Assembly (NCBI RefSeq): GCF_000612665.1
Contig: NZ_HG942038.1
Coordinates: forward strand, 1 to 42,169
Source: Neobacillus dielmonensis
Lineage (GTDB): Bacteria; Bacillota; Bacilli; Bacillales; Cytobacillaceae
Reading direction: 5' to 3'
DNA: 42,169 nucleotides
In this document: positions 8,444 through 16,811 of the stretch, in pieces
Layout: every line of letters begins with the position of its first letter
Numbering within the stretch: position 1 is the stretch's first letter
Program-made: the position numbers and the translations under genes
The notes under the pieces: generated by a model
Database searches by the model: none
Told to the model about the DNA's origin: nothing
The model's input: only the letters and a program-made list of their open reading frames with translations

Positions 8444-9178
8444 ATGAAATTAACCATTATTGGACCATGGGGAGGGTATCCTAAAGTGAATGCCGCTAGT
8501 GCCGGTTATTTGCTCGAGCATGAGGGATTTCGCTTATTAATTGATTGTGGAAGCGGAGTACTGGCCAAACTGCAGAATATCGTTCAGCCTGAACAACTGG
8601 ATGCTGTGATCATCTCCCACTATCATCCGGACCATATTGCCGATATCGGGGTATTGCAGCATGCCAGATTGATTCAAGGATATTTGGGAAAAGACATGGA
8701 CACCTTGCCAGTATATGGACATCAATCCGACCAACAGGAGTTTTCCAAGCTTTCTTATAAAAATATTATGAAAGGAATTGCTTATGAACCTAATCAAGAG
8801 CTCCGAGTGGGTCCTTTCAAAGTGACGTTTTTAAAAACAGACCATCCGGTTCCTTGCTACGCAATGAGATTTGAAGCAGGGGGGAAAGCTATTGTCTATA
8901 CAGCAGATAGTTCATTTAAAGAAGAATTTATTTCCTTTAGCCAAGGTGCAGAAGTTCTTGTCTGTGAATGCAACTTTTATGCAAACCAAAATGGAAAATC
9001 TGCAGGACACATGAACAGTACCGATGCGGGACGATTTGCGAGAGAGGCCGATGTGAAACAATTAATTTTGACTCATTTGCCGCATTACGGGAATTTAACT
9101 GAGCTTTTAGACGAGGCATCAAAAGAATATACTGGTATAATAAAACTTGCTGAAGAATTTCAAGTAATCACTATATAG
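8444..9178 (+). CDS. yhfI: YhfI, metallo-beta-lactamase-fold hydrolase
   Basis: This 244-residue MBL-fold protein has the metal-binding set His59-x-His61-x-Asp63-His64 in SHYHPDHIAD, plus His134, Asp155 and His211. These are enough for a two-metal site of the kind found in RNase Z- and phosphodiesterase-like members. The substrate of YhfI is not established. The ATG at 8444 is preferred because GGAGG then stands 7 nt away; the ATG two codons earlier would be only 1 nt from it. The resulting length equals that of B. subtilis YhfI. It lies 14 nt before lplJ, so the two are probably cotranscribed, as in B. subtilis. Confidence 0.9.
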   Translation: MKLTIIGPWGGYPKVNAASAGYLLEHEGFRLLIDCGSGVLAKLQNIVQPEQLDAVIISHYHPDHIADIGVLQHARLIQGYLGKDMDTLPVYGHQSDQQEFSKLSYKNIMKGIAYEPNQELRVGPFKVTFLKTDHPVPCYAMRFEAGGKAIVYTADSSFKEEFISFSQGAEVLVCECNFYANQNGKSAGHMNSTDAGRFAREADVKQLILTHLPHYGNLTELLDEASKEYTGIIKLAEEFQVITI

Positions 9179-9192
9179 GAAGGATCCAAAAC

Positions 9193-10182
9193 ATGTTATT
9201 TATAGATAATAAAGGTATCACAGACCCCCGCATCAATCTTGCTATTGAAGAATACGCCCTAAAGCATTTGGATATTAATGAAACCTATTTATTGTTTTAC
9301 ATAAATGAGCCCTCAATTATTATAGGGAAAAACCAAAATACCATTGAAGAAATTAATACAGAATATGTAGAAAACAATGGAGTTCATGTGGTGAGAAGAT
9401 TATCTGGTGGTGGTGCTGTTTACCATGACCTAGGAAATCTTAACTTCAGTTTTATTACAAAAGATGATGGCGAAAGCTTTCACAATTATCGAAAGTTTAC
9501 GGAACCTGTTATTCGTGCACTAAAAAATTTAGGTGTAAACGCTGAGTTAAGCGGGAGAAATGATATTGAAGTAGAAGGACGCAAAATTTCCGGGAATGCC
9601 CAATTTTCTACTAGAGGCAGGATGTTTAGTCATGGAACATTAATGCTGAATTCTAAAATGGATAACGTGGCATCGGCCTTAAGAGTAAAGAAAGAGAAAA
9701 TTGAATCAAAAGGGATTAAATCTGTTCGCAGTCGGGTAGCTAATATCTCTGAATTTCTTCCTGAAAAACTGGAAATCAAAGAATTCCGTACGATTTTGCT
9801 TAAGTCTATATTTGAGGGGCAAGATGAAATACCTGAATATGTTTTGACAGAAGAGGATTGGAAGAAAATCCATCAAATTTCAGAGGATCGCTATCAAAAC
9901 TGGGAATGGAATTATGGGAAGTCACCAAAATTTAACCTGCGACAATCCCATCGCTTCCCGGCAGGCACTATTGATGTCCGCTTGGAAGTGAATAAAGGGA
10001 TTATCGAAAATTGTAAAATTTATGGAGACTTTTTTGGTGTGGGTGATGTAAGTGATATTGAAGCTATTCTGAAAGGGATTCGTTATGAAAAAGGGGAAAT
10101 TGAAAAGGCATTAAATGATATCAATACTACCCATTATTTTGGAAATATATCAAAACAAGATTTCATTAACTTACTATACTAA
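9193..10182 (+). CDS. lplJ: Lipoate-protein ligase LplJ
   Basis: LplJ activates free lipoate with ATP and attaches it to lipoyl domains of proteins such as GcvH and the 2-oxoacid dehydrogenase E2 subunits. The 329-residue protein carries the lipoyl-AMP-binding motif RRLSGGGAVYHDLGN at 68-82 and the catalytic lysine Lys131 in EGRKISGNAQ. A C-terminal accessory domain occupies about 250-329. The ribosome site GGAAGG precedes the ATG. It is the second gene of a two-gene unit with yhfI and is followed by a strong terminator. Confidence 0.95.
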   Translation: MLFIDNKGITDPRINLAIEEYALKHLDINETYLLFYINEPSIIIGKNQNTIEEINTEYVENNGVHVVRRLSGGGAVYHDLGNLNFSFITKDDGESFHNYRKFTEPVIRALKNLGVNAELSGRNDIEVEGRKISGNAQFSTRGRMFSHGTLMLNSKMDNVASALRVKKEKIESKGIKSVRSRVANISEFLPEKLEIKEFRTILLKSIFEGQDEIPEYVLTEEDWKKIHQISEDRYQNWEWNYGKSPKFNLRQSHRFPAGTIDVRLEVNKGIIENCKIYGDFFGVGDVSDIEAILKGIRYEKGEIEKALNDINTTHYFGNISKQDFINLLY

Positions 10183-10188
10183 TTCATA

Positions 10189-10227
10189 AAAGAAATGGCA
10201 CTTGAATATGGTGCCATTTCTTTTTTT
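10189..10227 (+). terminator. Terminator of yhfI-lplJ
   Basis: AGAAATGGCAC (10191-10201) pairs perfectly with GTGCCATTTCT (10211-10221) and is followed by a T-run to 10227. Confidence 0.9.
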
Positions 10228-10278
10228 GGACGGAAAAATAAATTAATATCCTTTTTCAGAAATTTTTGGGTATTATAC

Positions 10279-10307
10279 TTGAATAGGCAATATTCATTCA
10301 ATATAAT
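10279..10307 (+). promoter_or_regulatory. lcfB promoter with an overlapping FadR-like half-site
   Basis: TTGAAT (10279-10284), 17 bp, then a perfect TATAAT (10302-10307). The spacer holds TATTCATTCA (10291-10300), identical to the right half of the FadR operator downstream, and an imperfect left partner TGAATA (10280-10285). A repressor here would lie directly between the -35 and -10 elements. Confidence 0.7.
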
Positions 10308-10333
10308 ATATTTAGAAAATTGTAATAAAATTA

Positions 10334-10351
10334 TGAATGAGTATTCATTCA
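10334..10351. promoter_or_regulatory. FadR operator upstream of lcfB
   Basis: TGAATGAGTATTCATTCA fits the B. subtilis FadR operator pattern TGAATGANTANTCATTCA at every specified base, with perfect 7-bp arms. It lies in the leader, about 20 bp upstream of the start codon and downstream of the promoter. FadR is a TetR-family repressor of fatty-acid degradation released by long-chain acyl-CoA; its gene is not in this window. Confidence 0.85.
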
Positions 10352-10370
10352 CTACAAAGGGGAGAGACGA

Positions 10371-11933
10371 ATGAATTTACCACTTCAACTTCATGAAACT
10401 TCAAAAGCATCAGCCAGTCAAATTGCTTATTATTTTATGGGGCAGTCTTCTACGTATGCGGAATTGGATGGAGCTATCACAAAATTTGCTTCAGGTCTTG
10501 CAAAGCTGGGAGTAAAAAAAGGGGACCACATCGCACTTTTGCTGGGAAATTCCCCTCATTTTGTCATCAGTTTATATGGGGCTTTAAGGTTGGGGGCAAC
10601 CGTTATACCCATCAATCCAATTTATACCCAAGATGAAATAGGATATATCTTAAACAATGGAGATGTGAAAGCAGTTGTCGGACTGGATTTAATGATCCCA
10701 TTAGTTGAAAAGGTACATATGCTTTTACCAAAGGTAGAGCATTATATCATTTGTGAAACGGACCAAAGTGGAATAGCGTTGTCTGGCATCGAAAATCTCT
10801 CTGCTTACCCAAAAATGAAATCGTTTACAGATGTTGCAGCCAGTGGTGATTTAAACTTCCTTGAACCTGAACTAGGGGATGACGATACTGCTCTGATTCT
10901 TTACACATCGGGAACAACAGGAAAACCTAAAGGAGCTATGTTGTCCCATAAGAATCTCTACAGTAATGCTAGGGACGTTGGAACCTATTTAAAAATGAAT
11001 CACGATGACCGGGTCATTACAACCTTGCCGATGTTCCATGTATTCTGCTTAACTGTAGCTTTAAATGCACCATTATTACGAGGGGCTTCATTAATCATCA
11101 TGCCTAAATTTAGTCCAAAAGAGACTTTCCGGATGGCAAAAGAATTAGAGGCCACCGTTTTTGCCGGAGTCCCAACCATGTATAATTTCCTTTATCAATA
11201 TCCGGAAGGAAATCCTGCCGACTTAAGTACCCTGCGTCTATGTATATCTGGCGGGGCATCCATGCCTGTTGCACTGCTAAAGAACTTTGAACAAAAATTT
11301 AATGTATTAGTCTCAGAGGGCTATGGTTTATCTGAAGCATCTCCGGTAACTTGCTTTAATCCTCTAGATCGCCCGCGCAAGCCTGGTTCAATCGGAGTTT
11401 CAATTCCTAACGTTGAAAACAAAGTGGTGAATGAACTAGGGGAAGAGGTTCCGGTCGGCGAAGTCGGTGAACTAATTGTTCAAGGACCTAATGTTATGAA
11501 AGGTTATTATAAAATGCCAGAGGAAACCGCAGCAGCCATTCGCAGCGGCTGGTTATATACCGGTGATATGGCAAGAATGGATGAAGAAGGATATTTCTAT
11601 ATTGTTGACCGCAAAAAGGATTTAATTATCGTCGGCGGCTATAATGTTTATCCTCGTGAAGTAGAAGAAGTTTTGTACAACCACCCGAATGTAGTAGAGG
11701 CAGCGGTACTCGGTGTGCCTGACCCGAATCAGGGAGAGGCTGTTCAAGCTTATGTGGTTAGTAACGACCAAGAATTGACGAGTGAACAGCTATTAAACTA
11801 TTGCAAAGAACATCTTGCAAAGTATAAAATCCCGAGTTCTATTGATTTTTTAGAAGAACTGCCTAAAAATACTACAGGCAAAATCCTGCGAAGGGCGCTT
11901 AAGTCCCAAGTTGCCCAGGCAGTTAAGCGTTAA
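10371..11933 (+). CDS. lcfB: Long-chain acyl-CoA ligase LcfB (YhfL)
   Basis: This 520-residue adenylate-forming enzyme converts fatty acids to acyl-CoA using ATP and CoA, the entry step of beta-oxidation. The AMP-binding P-loop [12 protein letters not shown] lies at 179-190. It is followed by GYGLSEASP, the GWLYTGD motif, the hinge [20 protein letters not shown], and the C-terminal catalytic lysine in [11 protein letters not shown]. An AAAGGGGAGA ribosome site precedes the ATG. The upstream FadR operator shows directly that it belongs to the fatty-acid degradation regulon. It appears monocistronic. Confidence 0.93.
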   Translation: MNLPLQLHETSKASASQIAYYFMGQSSTYAELDGAITKFASGLAKLGVKKGDHIALLLGNSPHFVISLYGALRLGATVIPINPIYTQDEIGYILNNGDVKAVVGLDLMIPLVEKVHMLLPKVEHYIICETDQSGIALSGIENLSAYPKMKSFTDVAASGDLNFLEPELGDDDTALILYTSGTTGKPKGAMLSHKNLYSNARDVGTYLKMNHDDRVITTLPMFHVFCLTVALNAPLLRGASLIIMPKFSPKETFRMAKELEATVFAGVPTMYNFLYQYPEGNPADLSTLRLCISGGASMPVALLKNFEQKFNVLVSEGYGLSEASPVTCFNPLDRPRKPGSIGVSIPNVENKVVNELGEEVPVGEVGELIVQGPNVMKGYYKMPEETAAAIRSGWLYTGDMARMDEEGYFYIVDRKKDLIIVGGYNVYPREVEEVLYNHPNVVEAAVLGVPDPNQGEAVQAYVVSNDQELTSEQLLNYCKEHLAKYKIPSSIDFLEELPKNTTGKILRRALKSQVAQAVKR

Positions 11934-11958
11934 ATTATGAATTACATAAAGTTCGTGC

Positions 11959-11990
11959 AAAAGGCAGACAGGTGGTTCTGCCTTTTGTGC
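11959..11990 (+). terminator. Probable terminator of lcfB
   Basis: AAAAGGCAGA (11959-11968) pairs with TCTGCCTTTT (11977-11986). Only four T follow the GC-rich part before TGTGC, so this is weaker than the other terminators here. Confidence 0.6.
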
Positions 11991-12089
11991 TGAAAATCCT
12001 AATTTTGTTTAATAGGACATGTCTAGTTCTAAATCAAAATTTTTTTACTAAACTAAGTATAGGAGGCTGTACAAAAAGGGGGACACAAT

Positions 12090-13361
12090 ATGGTAAGGAA
12101 ACTGGGGCTCTATGCAGTATTGGCCTTTGTACTATATGGTTTATTAGTGTACTGGTATCTCTTTCATTTCGCAGATCCAAAACTGCCATTTGAATTTCAA
12201 GGAACCAAAGCGGACCCGGCTACTTTTCTAAACGGCAGGGAGCTTGTGCTTAGTGAAGAGTATTCAGAAATTCGCAACTTACTATTTTTCTTGGCAACGC
12301 CCTTTGAATGGCTTGTTTATTTTCTCATTTTACTATTTGGCCTGTCTGGCAGGTTCAAACGATGGGCGGAAGATTCAGCCAAATACAAGCTGCTGCATAC
12401 ACCGATTTATCTGTTTTGGTTATCGTTATTTGCTTTTTTGGCTACCCTTCCCATAAGCTACATCAGCTATTCTCTGTCCAAAACATATCACATATCTACC
12501 CAAACATTCCCTTCATGGATGAAGGATGAGCTGATTGACTTTTGGATTAATTATGGCACATGGTTAGTGATTGTGCCCGTGCTGTATTGGCTGATGAAAA
12601 AAAGCAAAAAACGCTGGTGGTTATATGGGTGGCTATTATCGGTTCCTTTTTCGCTGTTCATGATGTTTCTCCAACCGGTTGTTATCGATCCACTTTACAA
12701 TGATTTTTCCCCATTAAAGAATAAAGAATTAGAAGCAAAGATTTTATCTCTTGCCGATAAGGCAAAGATTCCGGCAGAGCATGTTTTTGAAGTGGACATG
12801 GCGGAAAAAACAAACGCATTAAATGCCTATGTAACCGGGATTGGGTCTAATGCCAGAATTGTTCTCTGGGATACTACCTTAAATCGGCTAACCGATGATC
12901 AAATATTGTTTATCATGGCCCATGAAATGTGCCACTATGTAGAAAAACATATATATTGGGGGATTGGGGGATATTTGCTGCTTTCGCTGCTAGGATTGTA
13001 TATGACATATAGGATGATGAATTGGGCTCAAAGTCGTTTTGGGAGAGAGCTGAAAGTCGTAAAGGTGGGAGATATTCAATCGCTGCCGTTATTTTTTATG
13101 ATTATCTCAATGCTATTGTTTGCGGCAAGTCCATTTACTAATTTAGCTTCCCGTTACCAAGAAACACGGGCCGATCGATATGCTATCGAGATGACGAAAG
13201 ATCCAGAAGCTGCCATTACCTCTTTCCAAGAGTTATCCAAATCTGGGTTAACTCAAGTTCACCCTCCTTTGTTAGTAAAGATATTCCGTTACACACATCC
13301 AACCATGTTAGAGAGGATTTCAATGCTCGAACAATATGAAATAGAACATCGCGCTGACTAA
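12090..13361 (+). CDS. yhfN: YhfN-like M48 (Ste24-type) membrane metalloprotease
   Basis: The 423-residue protein has an N-terminal membrane span and about five more (near 68-85, 104-127, 155-168, 180-197 and two around the active site). The zinc motif HEMCH is at 278-282, and the third ligand is probably Glu358 in ETRADRYA. This is the layout of Ste24/CaaX-type M48 peptidases, which cut membrane-associated substrates. The lengths fit B. subtilis YhfN, also found in the yhf cluster. Its substrate is unknown; bacteria lack classical prenylated CaaX proteins, so a role in membrane-protein quality control is inference. AAGGGGGA precedes the ATG. It stands alone between two terminators. Confidence 0.85.
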   Translation: MVRKLGLYAVLAFVLYGLLVYWYLFHFADPKLPFEFQGTKADPATFLNGRELVLSEEYSEIRNLLFFLATPFEWLVYFLILLFGLSGRFKRWAEDSAKYKLLHTPIYLFWLSLFAFLATLPISYISYSLSKTYHISTQTFPSWMKDELIDFWINYGTWLVIVPVLYWLMKKSKKRWWLYGWLLSVPFSLFMMFLQPVVIDPLYNDFSPLKNKELEAKILSLADKAKIPAEHVFEVDMAEKTNALNAYVTGIGSNARIVLWDTTLNRLTDDQILFIMAHEMCHYVEKHIYWGIGGYLLLSLLGLYMTYRMMNWAQSRFGRELKVVKVGDIQSLPLFFMIISMLLFAASPFTNLASRYQETRADRYAIEMTKDPEAAITSFQELSKSGLTQVHPPLLVKIFRYTHPTMLERISMLEQYEIEHRAD

Positions 13362-13406
13362 AACAAATAGAAAAGCTGGGAGCATTCCCCAGCTTTTCTA
13401 TTTGTT
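13362..13406. terminator. Long perfect hairpin terminator after yhfN (bidirectional)
   Basis: A 19-bp perfect stem, AACAAATAGAAAAGCTGGG (13362-13380) with its complement at 13388-13406, encloses a 7-base loop. The A/T-rich outer stem gives a T-rich 3' side in both directions, which suits the convergent gene ending at 13536. Confidence 0.85.
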
Positions 13407-13496
13407 ATATCAACGTGTTTATAATCACTTTTAAATACTTGTAAACGGGTGATTGGAGCGGAAATCAGCAGCTAATTTTTAAACACAACCTATTTC

Positions 13497-13521
13497 AAAA
13501 AAAGAAAAACCGTCTCGACGG
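13497..13521 (-). terminator. Terminator of the IDEAL-domain gene
   Basis: CCGT (13510-13513) and ACGG (13518-13521) close a four-base loop. On the minus strand this is followed by a long T-rich tract. The stem is short but GC-rich and correctly placed. Confidence 0.65.
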
Positions 13522-13535
13522 CAAATTTTAATCAT

Positions 13536-13772
13536 TTAGGTCCCAAATTTTTTATTCACTTCTCTTAACTGACTGGACAATTGGAGAAATGACTTTTTGT
13601 CTCTGAGATCGATTGCTAAATCAATCCTTTGTAAAAGCTTTTCCTTTTCTACTGTCAATTGAATTTCAGTTAAAAGCATATCAATATAAAGGTCTTGGAT
13701 AAAGTTTTCTTTTAATCGATTCCGTTTCATTTCTGCAATTTTCATTAATTCGGTATATGATTTTTCCTTCAT
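13536..13772 (-). CDS. yhzC: Small IDEAL-domain protein (YhzC-like)
   Basis: This 78-residue charged protein ends in the short helical pattern of the IDEAL domain (around residues 45-67, LQRIDLAIDLRDKKSFLQL), also found at the C terminus of YpiB. B. subtilis yhzC, a gene of similar size, also neighbours comK. IDEAL-domain functions are poorly defined; in ClpC/MecA-related ComK regulation nothing is shown for this protein. I chose the ATG at 13772 because GGGGTG stands 6 nt before it; a GTG three codons earlier overlaps that ribosome site. It is divergent from comK. Confidence 0.75.
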   Translation of the reverse strand: MKEKSYTELMKIAEMKRNRLKENFIQDLYIDMLLTEIQLTVEKEKLLQRIDLAIDLRDKKSFLQLSSQLREVNKKFGT

Positions 13773-13925
13773 GAAAATCACCCCAAATGCTTTTTTTTAT
13801 TATATGGGTTTTTTTGGATAATATCAATAATATTTAAATTTTTCAAATTGTATTTTTTTTGACAAACTTTTGTGAATAAATTAGCAACAATTCAAAAAAG
13901 CTGGGGAATAAAATTGGGGAAATGC

Positions 13926-13931
13926 TATGAT
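13926..13931 (+). promoter_or_regulatory. Candidate -10 of the comK promoter
   Basis: TATGAT lies 32 nt before the comK start codon with no good -35, as expected of an activator-dependent promoter. A near-match to a ComK half-box (AAAT-N5-TTTT, about 13845-13857) lies upstream. No complete paired AAAA-N5-TTTT K-box is evident, so autoregulation is plausible but not shown. Confidence 0.35.
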
Positions 13932-13963
13932 AGTTTCGAAATCTTAAAAAGGAGTTGATTTGT

Positions 13964-14524
13964 TTGAAGCATCAAATTCAAGATTATGAGATAAATTCCT
14001 GTACCATGTTTTTGGCCCCTATAGAATACGGAAGTAAAGTATTTTCTCAAATCGCTGAAGTTGAAGACGAATACGTTTCCCCATTTAAACCTTTGGAAAT
14101 TGTTAAAAAAAGCTGTGACTATTTTGGCGTTGATTATGAAAGCAGAAAGAAGGGAACAAAACAGCTTATTGGTTATAGTCGCAAAATTCCGATTGTCATT
14201 GAGCCATCTAATCATATATTCTTTTTCCCTACCACATCGCCTAACCGCCCTGAATGTATTTGGATATCCCATGAATATGTTGAAAACTACCGTCGCATTG
14301 GACCGCATCAAACTTTAATTACTTTCCGAAATAAATCTTCGCATCTATTCCCTGTTTCCTTTAGCACTGTTGAAGGCCAAATGCTTAGAACTTCATTCCT
14401 TAAAACAAAGCTGCTGCAAAGAATGGAAACCAATAAGAAACTGAACTATTTGCTCCATAAGCCCAAAACATTAAACGCCTCAGAAAGTAGTACTAAATAT
14501 GGCCCGGAAAAATTAAACGACTAA
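13964..14524 (+). CDS. comK: Competence transcription factor ComK
   Basis: ComK activates DNA-uptake and recombination genes and, in B. subtilis, itself. The 186-residue protein keeps the family core: the SCDYFGVDYESRKKGTKQL segment, a DPSNQIFLFPT-like stretch (here EPSNHIFFFPT) and the WISHEYV region. The start is probably TTG at 13964, because AAGGAG then stands at a workable distance; a TTG at 13955 abuts that site directly. It converges on yhjD with only 16 nt between the stops and no hairpin there. The C-terminal tail, rich in Ser, Lys and Asn after about residue 165, is less conserved. Intactness implies that competence is at least possible. Confidence 0.88.
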   Translation: MKHQIQDYEINSCTMFLAPIEYGSKVFSQIAEVEDEYVSPFKPLEIVKKSCDYFGVDYESRKKGTKQLIGYSRKIPIVIEPSNHIFFFPTTSPNRPECIWISHEYVENYRRIGPHQTLITFRNKSSHLFPVSFSTVEGQMLRTSFLKTKLLQRMETNKKLNYLLHKPKTLNASESSTKYGPEKLND

Positions 14525-14540
14525 TGTAGATCATTTGTTT

Positions 14541-14912
14541 TCATGGCAACTGGCGTCCCTTTAATAGATATCTCTGCATTAATTCTAGTACCTTATTGCG
14601 GATTCTGGGATTAAAATAATTGTGATTTTCTTCATAGCCTTTGTAAAAAAACATATACATGGTAAAAGCTTCGTCACGCTTTGTTTCAATTACTCGCAGC
14701 TGATTGTTTTTCATATACTGCTTGACTTGAAATAATTCACTTTGGATTTCCTTCATTACCGCTTCAATTAAATCCATATAAGGTTTCTTCAGTTTGAAAG
14801 GACTATTTTCTATCACGTTGAGATCACGGTTTAGGATGGTTAAAACCATTGGCAAATAAATGGCCTTTTCCATAATGTCGCGATCATGCTCAGGAATTCT
14901 GGTCATCGTCAT
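14541..14912 (-). CDS. yhjD: YhjD-like protein of unknown function
   Basis: This soluble, mainly helical protein of about 123 residues resembles B. subtilis YhjD by recollection and by its position before yhjE-sipV. The best-conserved segments appear to be RIPEHDRDIMEKAIYLP near the N terminus and YKGYEENHNYFNPRIRNKV near the C terminus. No catalytic motif is visible. Two closely spaced ATGs (14912 and 14906) are possible starts. AAGGG lies 5 nt before the first, and a GTG at 14918 overlaps the ribosome site. The function is not known; the name is less certain than the gene itself. Confidence 0.65.
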   Translation of the reverse strand: MTMTRIPEHDRDIMEKAIYLPMVLTILNRDLNVIENSPFKLKKPYMDLIEAVMKEIQSELFQVKQYMKNNQLRVIETKRDEAFTMYMFFYKGYEENHNYFNPRIRNKVLELMQRYLLKGRQLP

Positions 14913-15004
14913 CCACACCCTTCATAAAACCGAACTTATGTTCCTATCTATTTTACTAAAAACTTTTCACAAATGCAATAATGCTTCTTCTATTGAAGTA
15001 TGCG

Positions 15005-15034
15005 AAAAAAGCTCGCTTAATAGCGAGCTTTTTT
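15005..15034. terminator. Bidirectional terminator between divergent genes
   Basis: A 12-bp perfect stem, AAAAAAGCTCGC (15005-15016) with GCGAGCTTTTTT (15023-15034) around TTAATA, has T-runs in both directions. It lies upstream of both neighbouring genes rather than downstream of either. The surrounding gap (14913-15164) contains no convincing gene. Confidence 0.85.
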
Positions 15035-15164
15035 ATTGCAAAATTCATCATTTTCATGAGAAAGTTTTTATTAATAGAAGGATATCAGTTAGGGGAAAAT
15101 GAATTTAAGATAGACAGGAAACAGAAATAAAGGCAAAAAAATACAAACTTATTAGGTGATTTAA

Positions 15165-16106
15165 ATGAGAGCGGATAAACATCGAAATAAGAAAAAGCGA
15201 ATATGGGCATCTATTTTGATTTTATTTTTATTGCTAATTGGTGCAGGTATTGGATATTCATATTACCAATACAACCAAGGAGTAAACCAATCATTAAAAA
15301 AACTGAATAAGGACGATACAGACACAAAAGTTAACTATAATTTTGAAGGACAAAAGGATCAATATGGAGATACCAATATTCTTTTGCTTGGAAGTGATGC
15401 TCGGGGGGATGAGGCATCACGAGCAGATACAATTATGATTGCACACTATAATGAAGACAAAGGGACTTTTAAACTGACCTCCATCATGAGAGATTCCTAT
15501 GTACAAATTCCCGGGTATGGTAAGCATAAAATAAACTCCGCTTTTGCGCGGGGAGGACCTGAATTAATGCGACAGACAATTAAACAAAATTTTGATATTG
15601 ATTTACAATACTATGCGATTGTTGATTTTCAAGGATTTGTCCAGTTGATTGATGAAGCTTTTCCAAATGGTGTGGAAATAGATGTTGAAAAGAAAATGAC
15701 AGCATATGTTGATGTACCCCTTCAGCCGGGTCTGCAAAGATTGAATGGAGAAGAGATGCTAAGCTATGTACGGTTTCGACATGATGCGGTAGGAGATTTT
15801 GGGAGAGTGGAACGGCAGCAAAAAGCAGTCAAAGCCATTGGAGACCAGCTAGCCAGCATTCAGACGGTTGCCAAACTTCCTAAGTTAGTTGGTGTGGTTA
15901 CCCCATACATTAATACTAATATGGATACTTCTGATATGTTATTTATGGCGAAAGACTTCTTCAATGACGAGCGGGGAAATGTAGATACATTAAGAATTCC
16001 TATTGACAACAGCTTCACTGAAAAGAGAGTGGCGAAGGATGGTGCGGTTTTAGATATCAATTTACAAAAAAATAAAGATGCCCTTCACGAGTTTATTACA
16101 AAGTAA
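15165..16106 (+). CDS. LytR-CpsA-Psr (LCP) wall glycopolymer transferase
   Basis: LCP enzymes move undecaprenyl-linked polymers such as wall teichoic acid onto peptidoglycan outside the membrane. The 313-residue protein has a basic N terminus, one membrane span (13-33) and an extracytoplasmic LCP domain from about 68. Conserved residues are Asp78 in LLGSDAR, Arg86 and Asp88 in SRADTI, Arg109 in MRDSYV, Lys122 and the cluster RFRHDAVGDFGRVERQQK at 203-220. It is closest in layout to TagU/TagV, but I cannot assign a paralogue. I do not recall an LCP gene here in B. subtilis. The ribosome site is weak (AGGTGA). It precedes yhjE by 39 nt and is probably cotranscribed. Confidence 0.93.
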   Translation: MRADKHRNKKKRIWASILILFLLLIGAGIGYSYYQYNQGVNQSLKKLNKDDTDTKVNYNFEGQKDQYGDTNILLLGSDARGDEASRADTIMIAHYNEDKGTFKLTSIMRDSYVQIPGYGKHKINSAFARGGPELMRQTIKQNFDIDLQYYAIVDFQGFVQLIDEAFPNGVEIDVEKKMTAYVDVPLQPGLQRLNGEEMLSYVRFRHDAVGDFGRVERQQKAVKAIGDQLASIQTVAKLPKLVGVVTPYINTNMDTSDMLFMAKDFFNDERGNVDTLRIPIDNSFTEKRVAKDGAVLDINLQKNKDALHEFITK

Positions 16107-16145
16107 TTCATTGTAAATCTGGTTAAAGATAGAAGGAGAAAACGG

Positions 16146-16811
16146 ATGGACATAGAAGTTATTAGAACCTGGTTTACACTAGACAATATTATGAAACTCA
16201 TACAAGAATATCGAGCACTTGGTCCGCTTCCGGGAATTGGGCTAACCATCCTAGAAGCGTTCCTGCCGTTTCTTCCTCTTGTAGTGTTTGTAATGGCCAA
16301 TGCAAATGCATTCGGACTTTGGCTGGGATTTTTGTATTCATGGCTTGGGGCATGTGTTGGCGCGTTTCTAGTGTTTTCCCTAATTAGGAGATTTGGACAA
16401 AAGCGGTTATTGATGTTTTTTTCAAGACATCCTAAAGTCCGTAAACTAATGGACTGGGTGGATTGTCATGGTTTTGGGCCTCTGTTTTTATTACTCTGTT
16501 TTCCTTTCACCCCATCTGCCATTGTTAATATTGTAGCAGGTCTTTCAAAACTGAGTGCAGCTCAATACATGCTGGCTGTCATAATTGGAAAAATGGTGAT
16601 GATTTTTACAATGAGTTTTATTGGTTACGACCTTCACTCATTAATAACTCAACCTTATCGTACGGCTATCGTTTTGGGGATTATTTTTATTCTTTGGTAT
16701 GTTGGGAAAAGAATTGAAGTAAGATTGAATAAGAGCTTGGAAACTGCCGATAATGGAGAAAGAGATGCTATCAATAAGTCAAGAAAACGGAGAGGATTCA
16801 ATGAACAATGA
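16146..16811 (+). CDS. yhjE: YhjE, TVP38/TMEM64 (DedA-like) membrane protein
   Basis: This 221-residue polytopic protein belongs to the SNARE-associated/VTT-domain family. Its re-entrant loops carry LEAFLPFLPLVVFVMANANAFG-like and FPFTPSAIVNIVAGLSK-like sequences typical of the group. Relatives act in lipid scrambling or membrane homeostasis; the specific role of YhjE is unknown. About five membrane segments are followed by a basic cytoplasmic tail. AGAAGGAG precedes the ATG. The stop overlaps the sipV start by 11 nt, indicating translational coupling, and the yhjE-sipV pairing matches B. subtilis. Confidence 0.88.
   Translation: MDIEVIRTWFTLDNIMKLIQEYRALGPLPGIGLTILEAFLPFLPLVVFVMANANAFGLWLGFLYSWLGACVGAFLVFSLIRRFGQKRLLMFFSRHPKVRKLMDWVDCHGFGPLFLLLCFPFTPSAIVNIVAGLSKLSAAQYMLAVIIGKMVMIFTMSFIGYDLHSLITQPYRTAIVLGIIFILWYVGKRIEVRLNKSLETADNGERDAINKSRKRRGFNEQ

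Noticed and set aside
11972..12193. Open frame between lcfB and yhfN
   Set aside because: It overlaps the start of yhfN in another frame and has no ribosome site; the Cys- and Phe-rich translation looks like noise.
13840..13900. ComK K-box upstream of comK
   Set aside because: Only one near-match (AAAT-N5-TTTT) was found and no properly spaced partner, so I do not annotate an operator.
14860..15102. 80-codon plus-strand frame running through the terminator at 15005-15034
   Set aside because: It starts inside yhjD on the other strand, crosses a perfect terminator hairpin and has no ribosome site.
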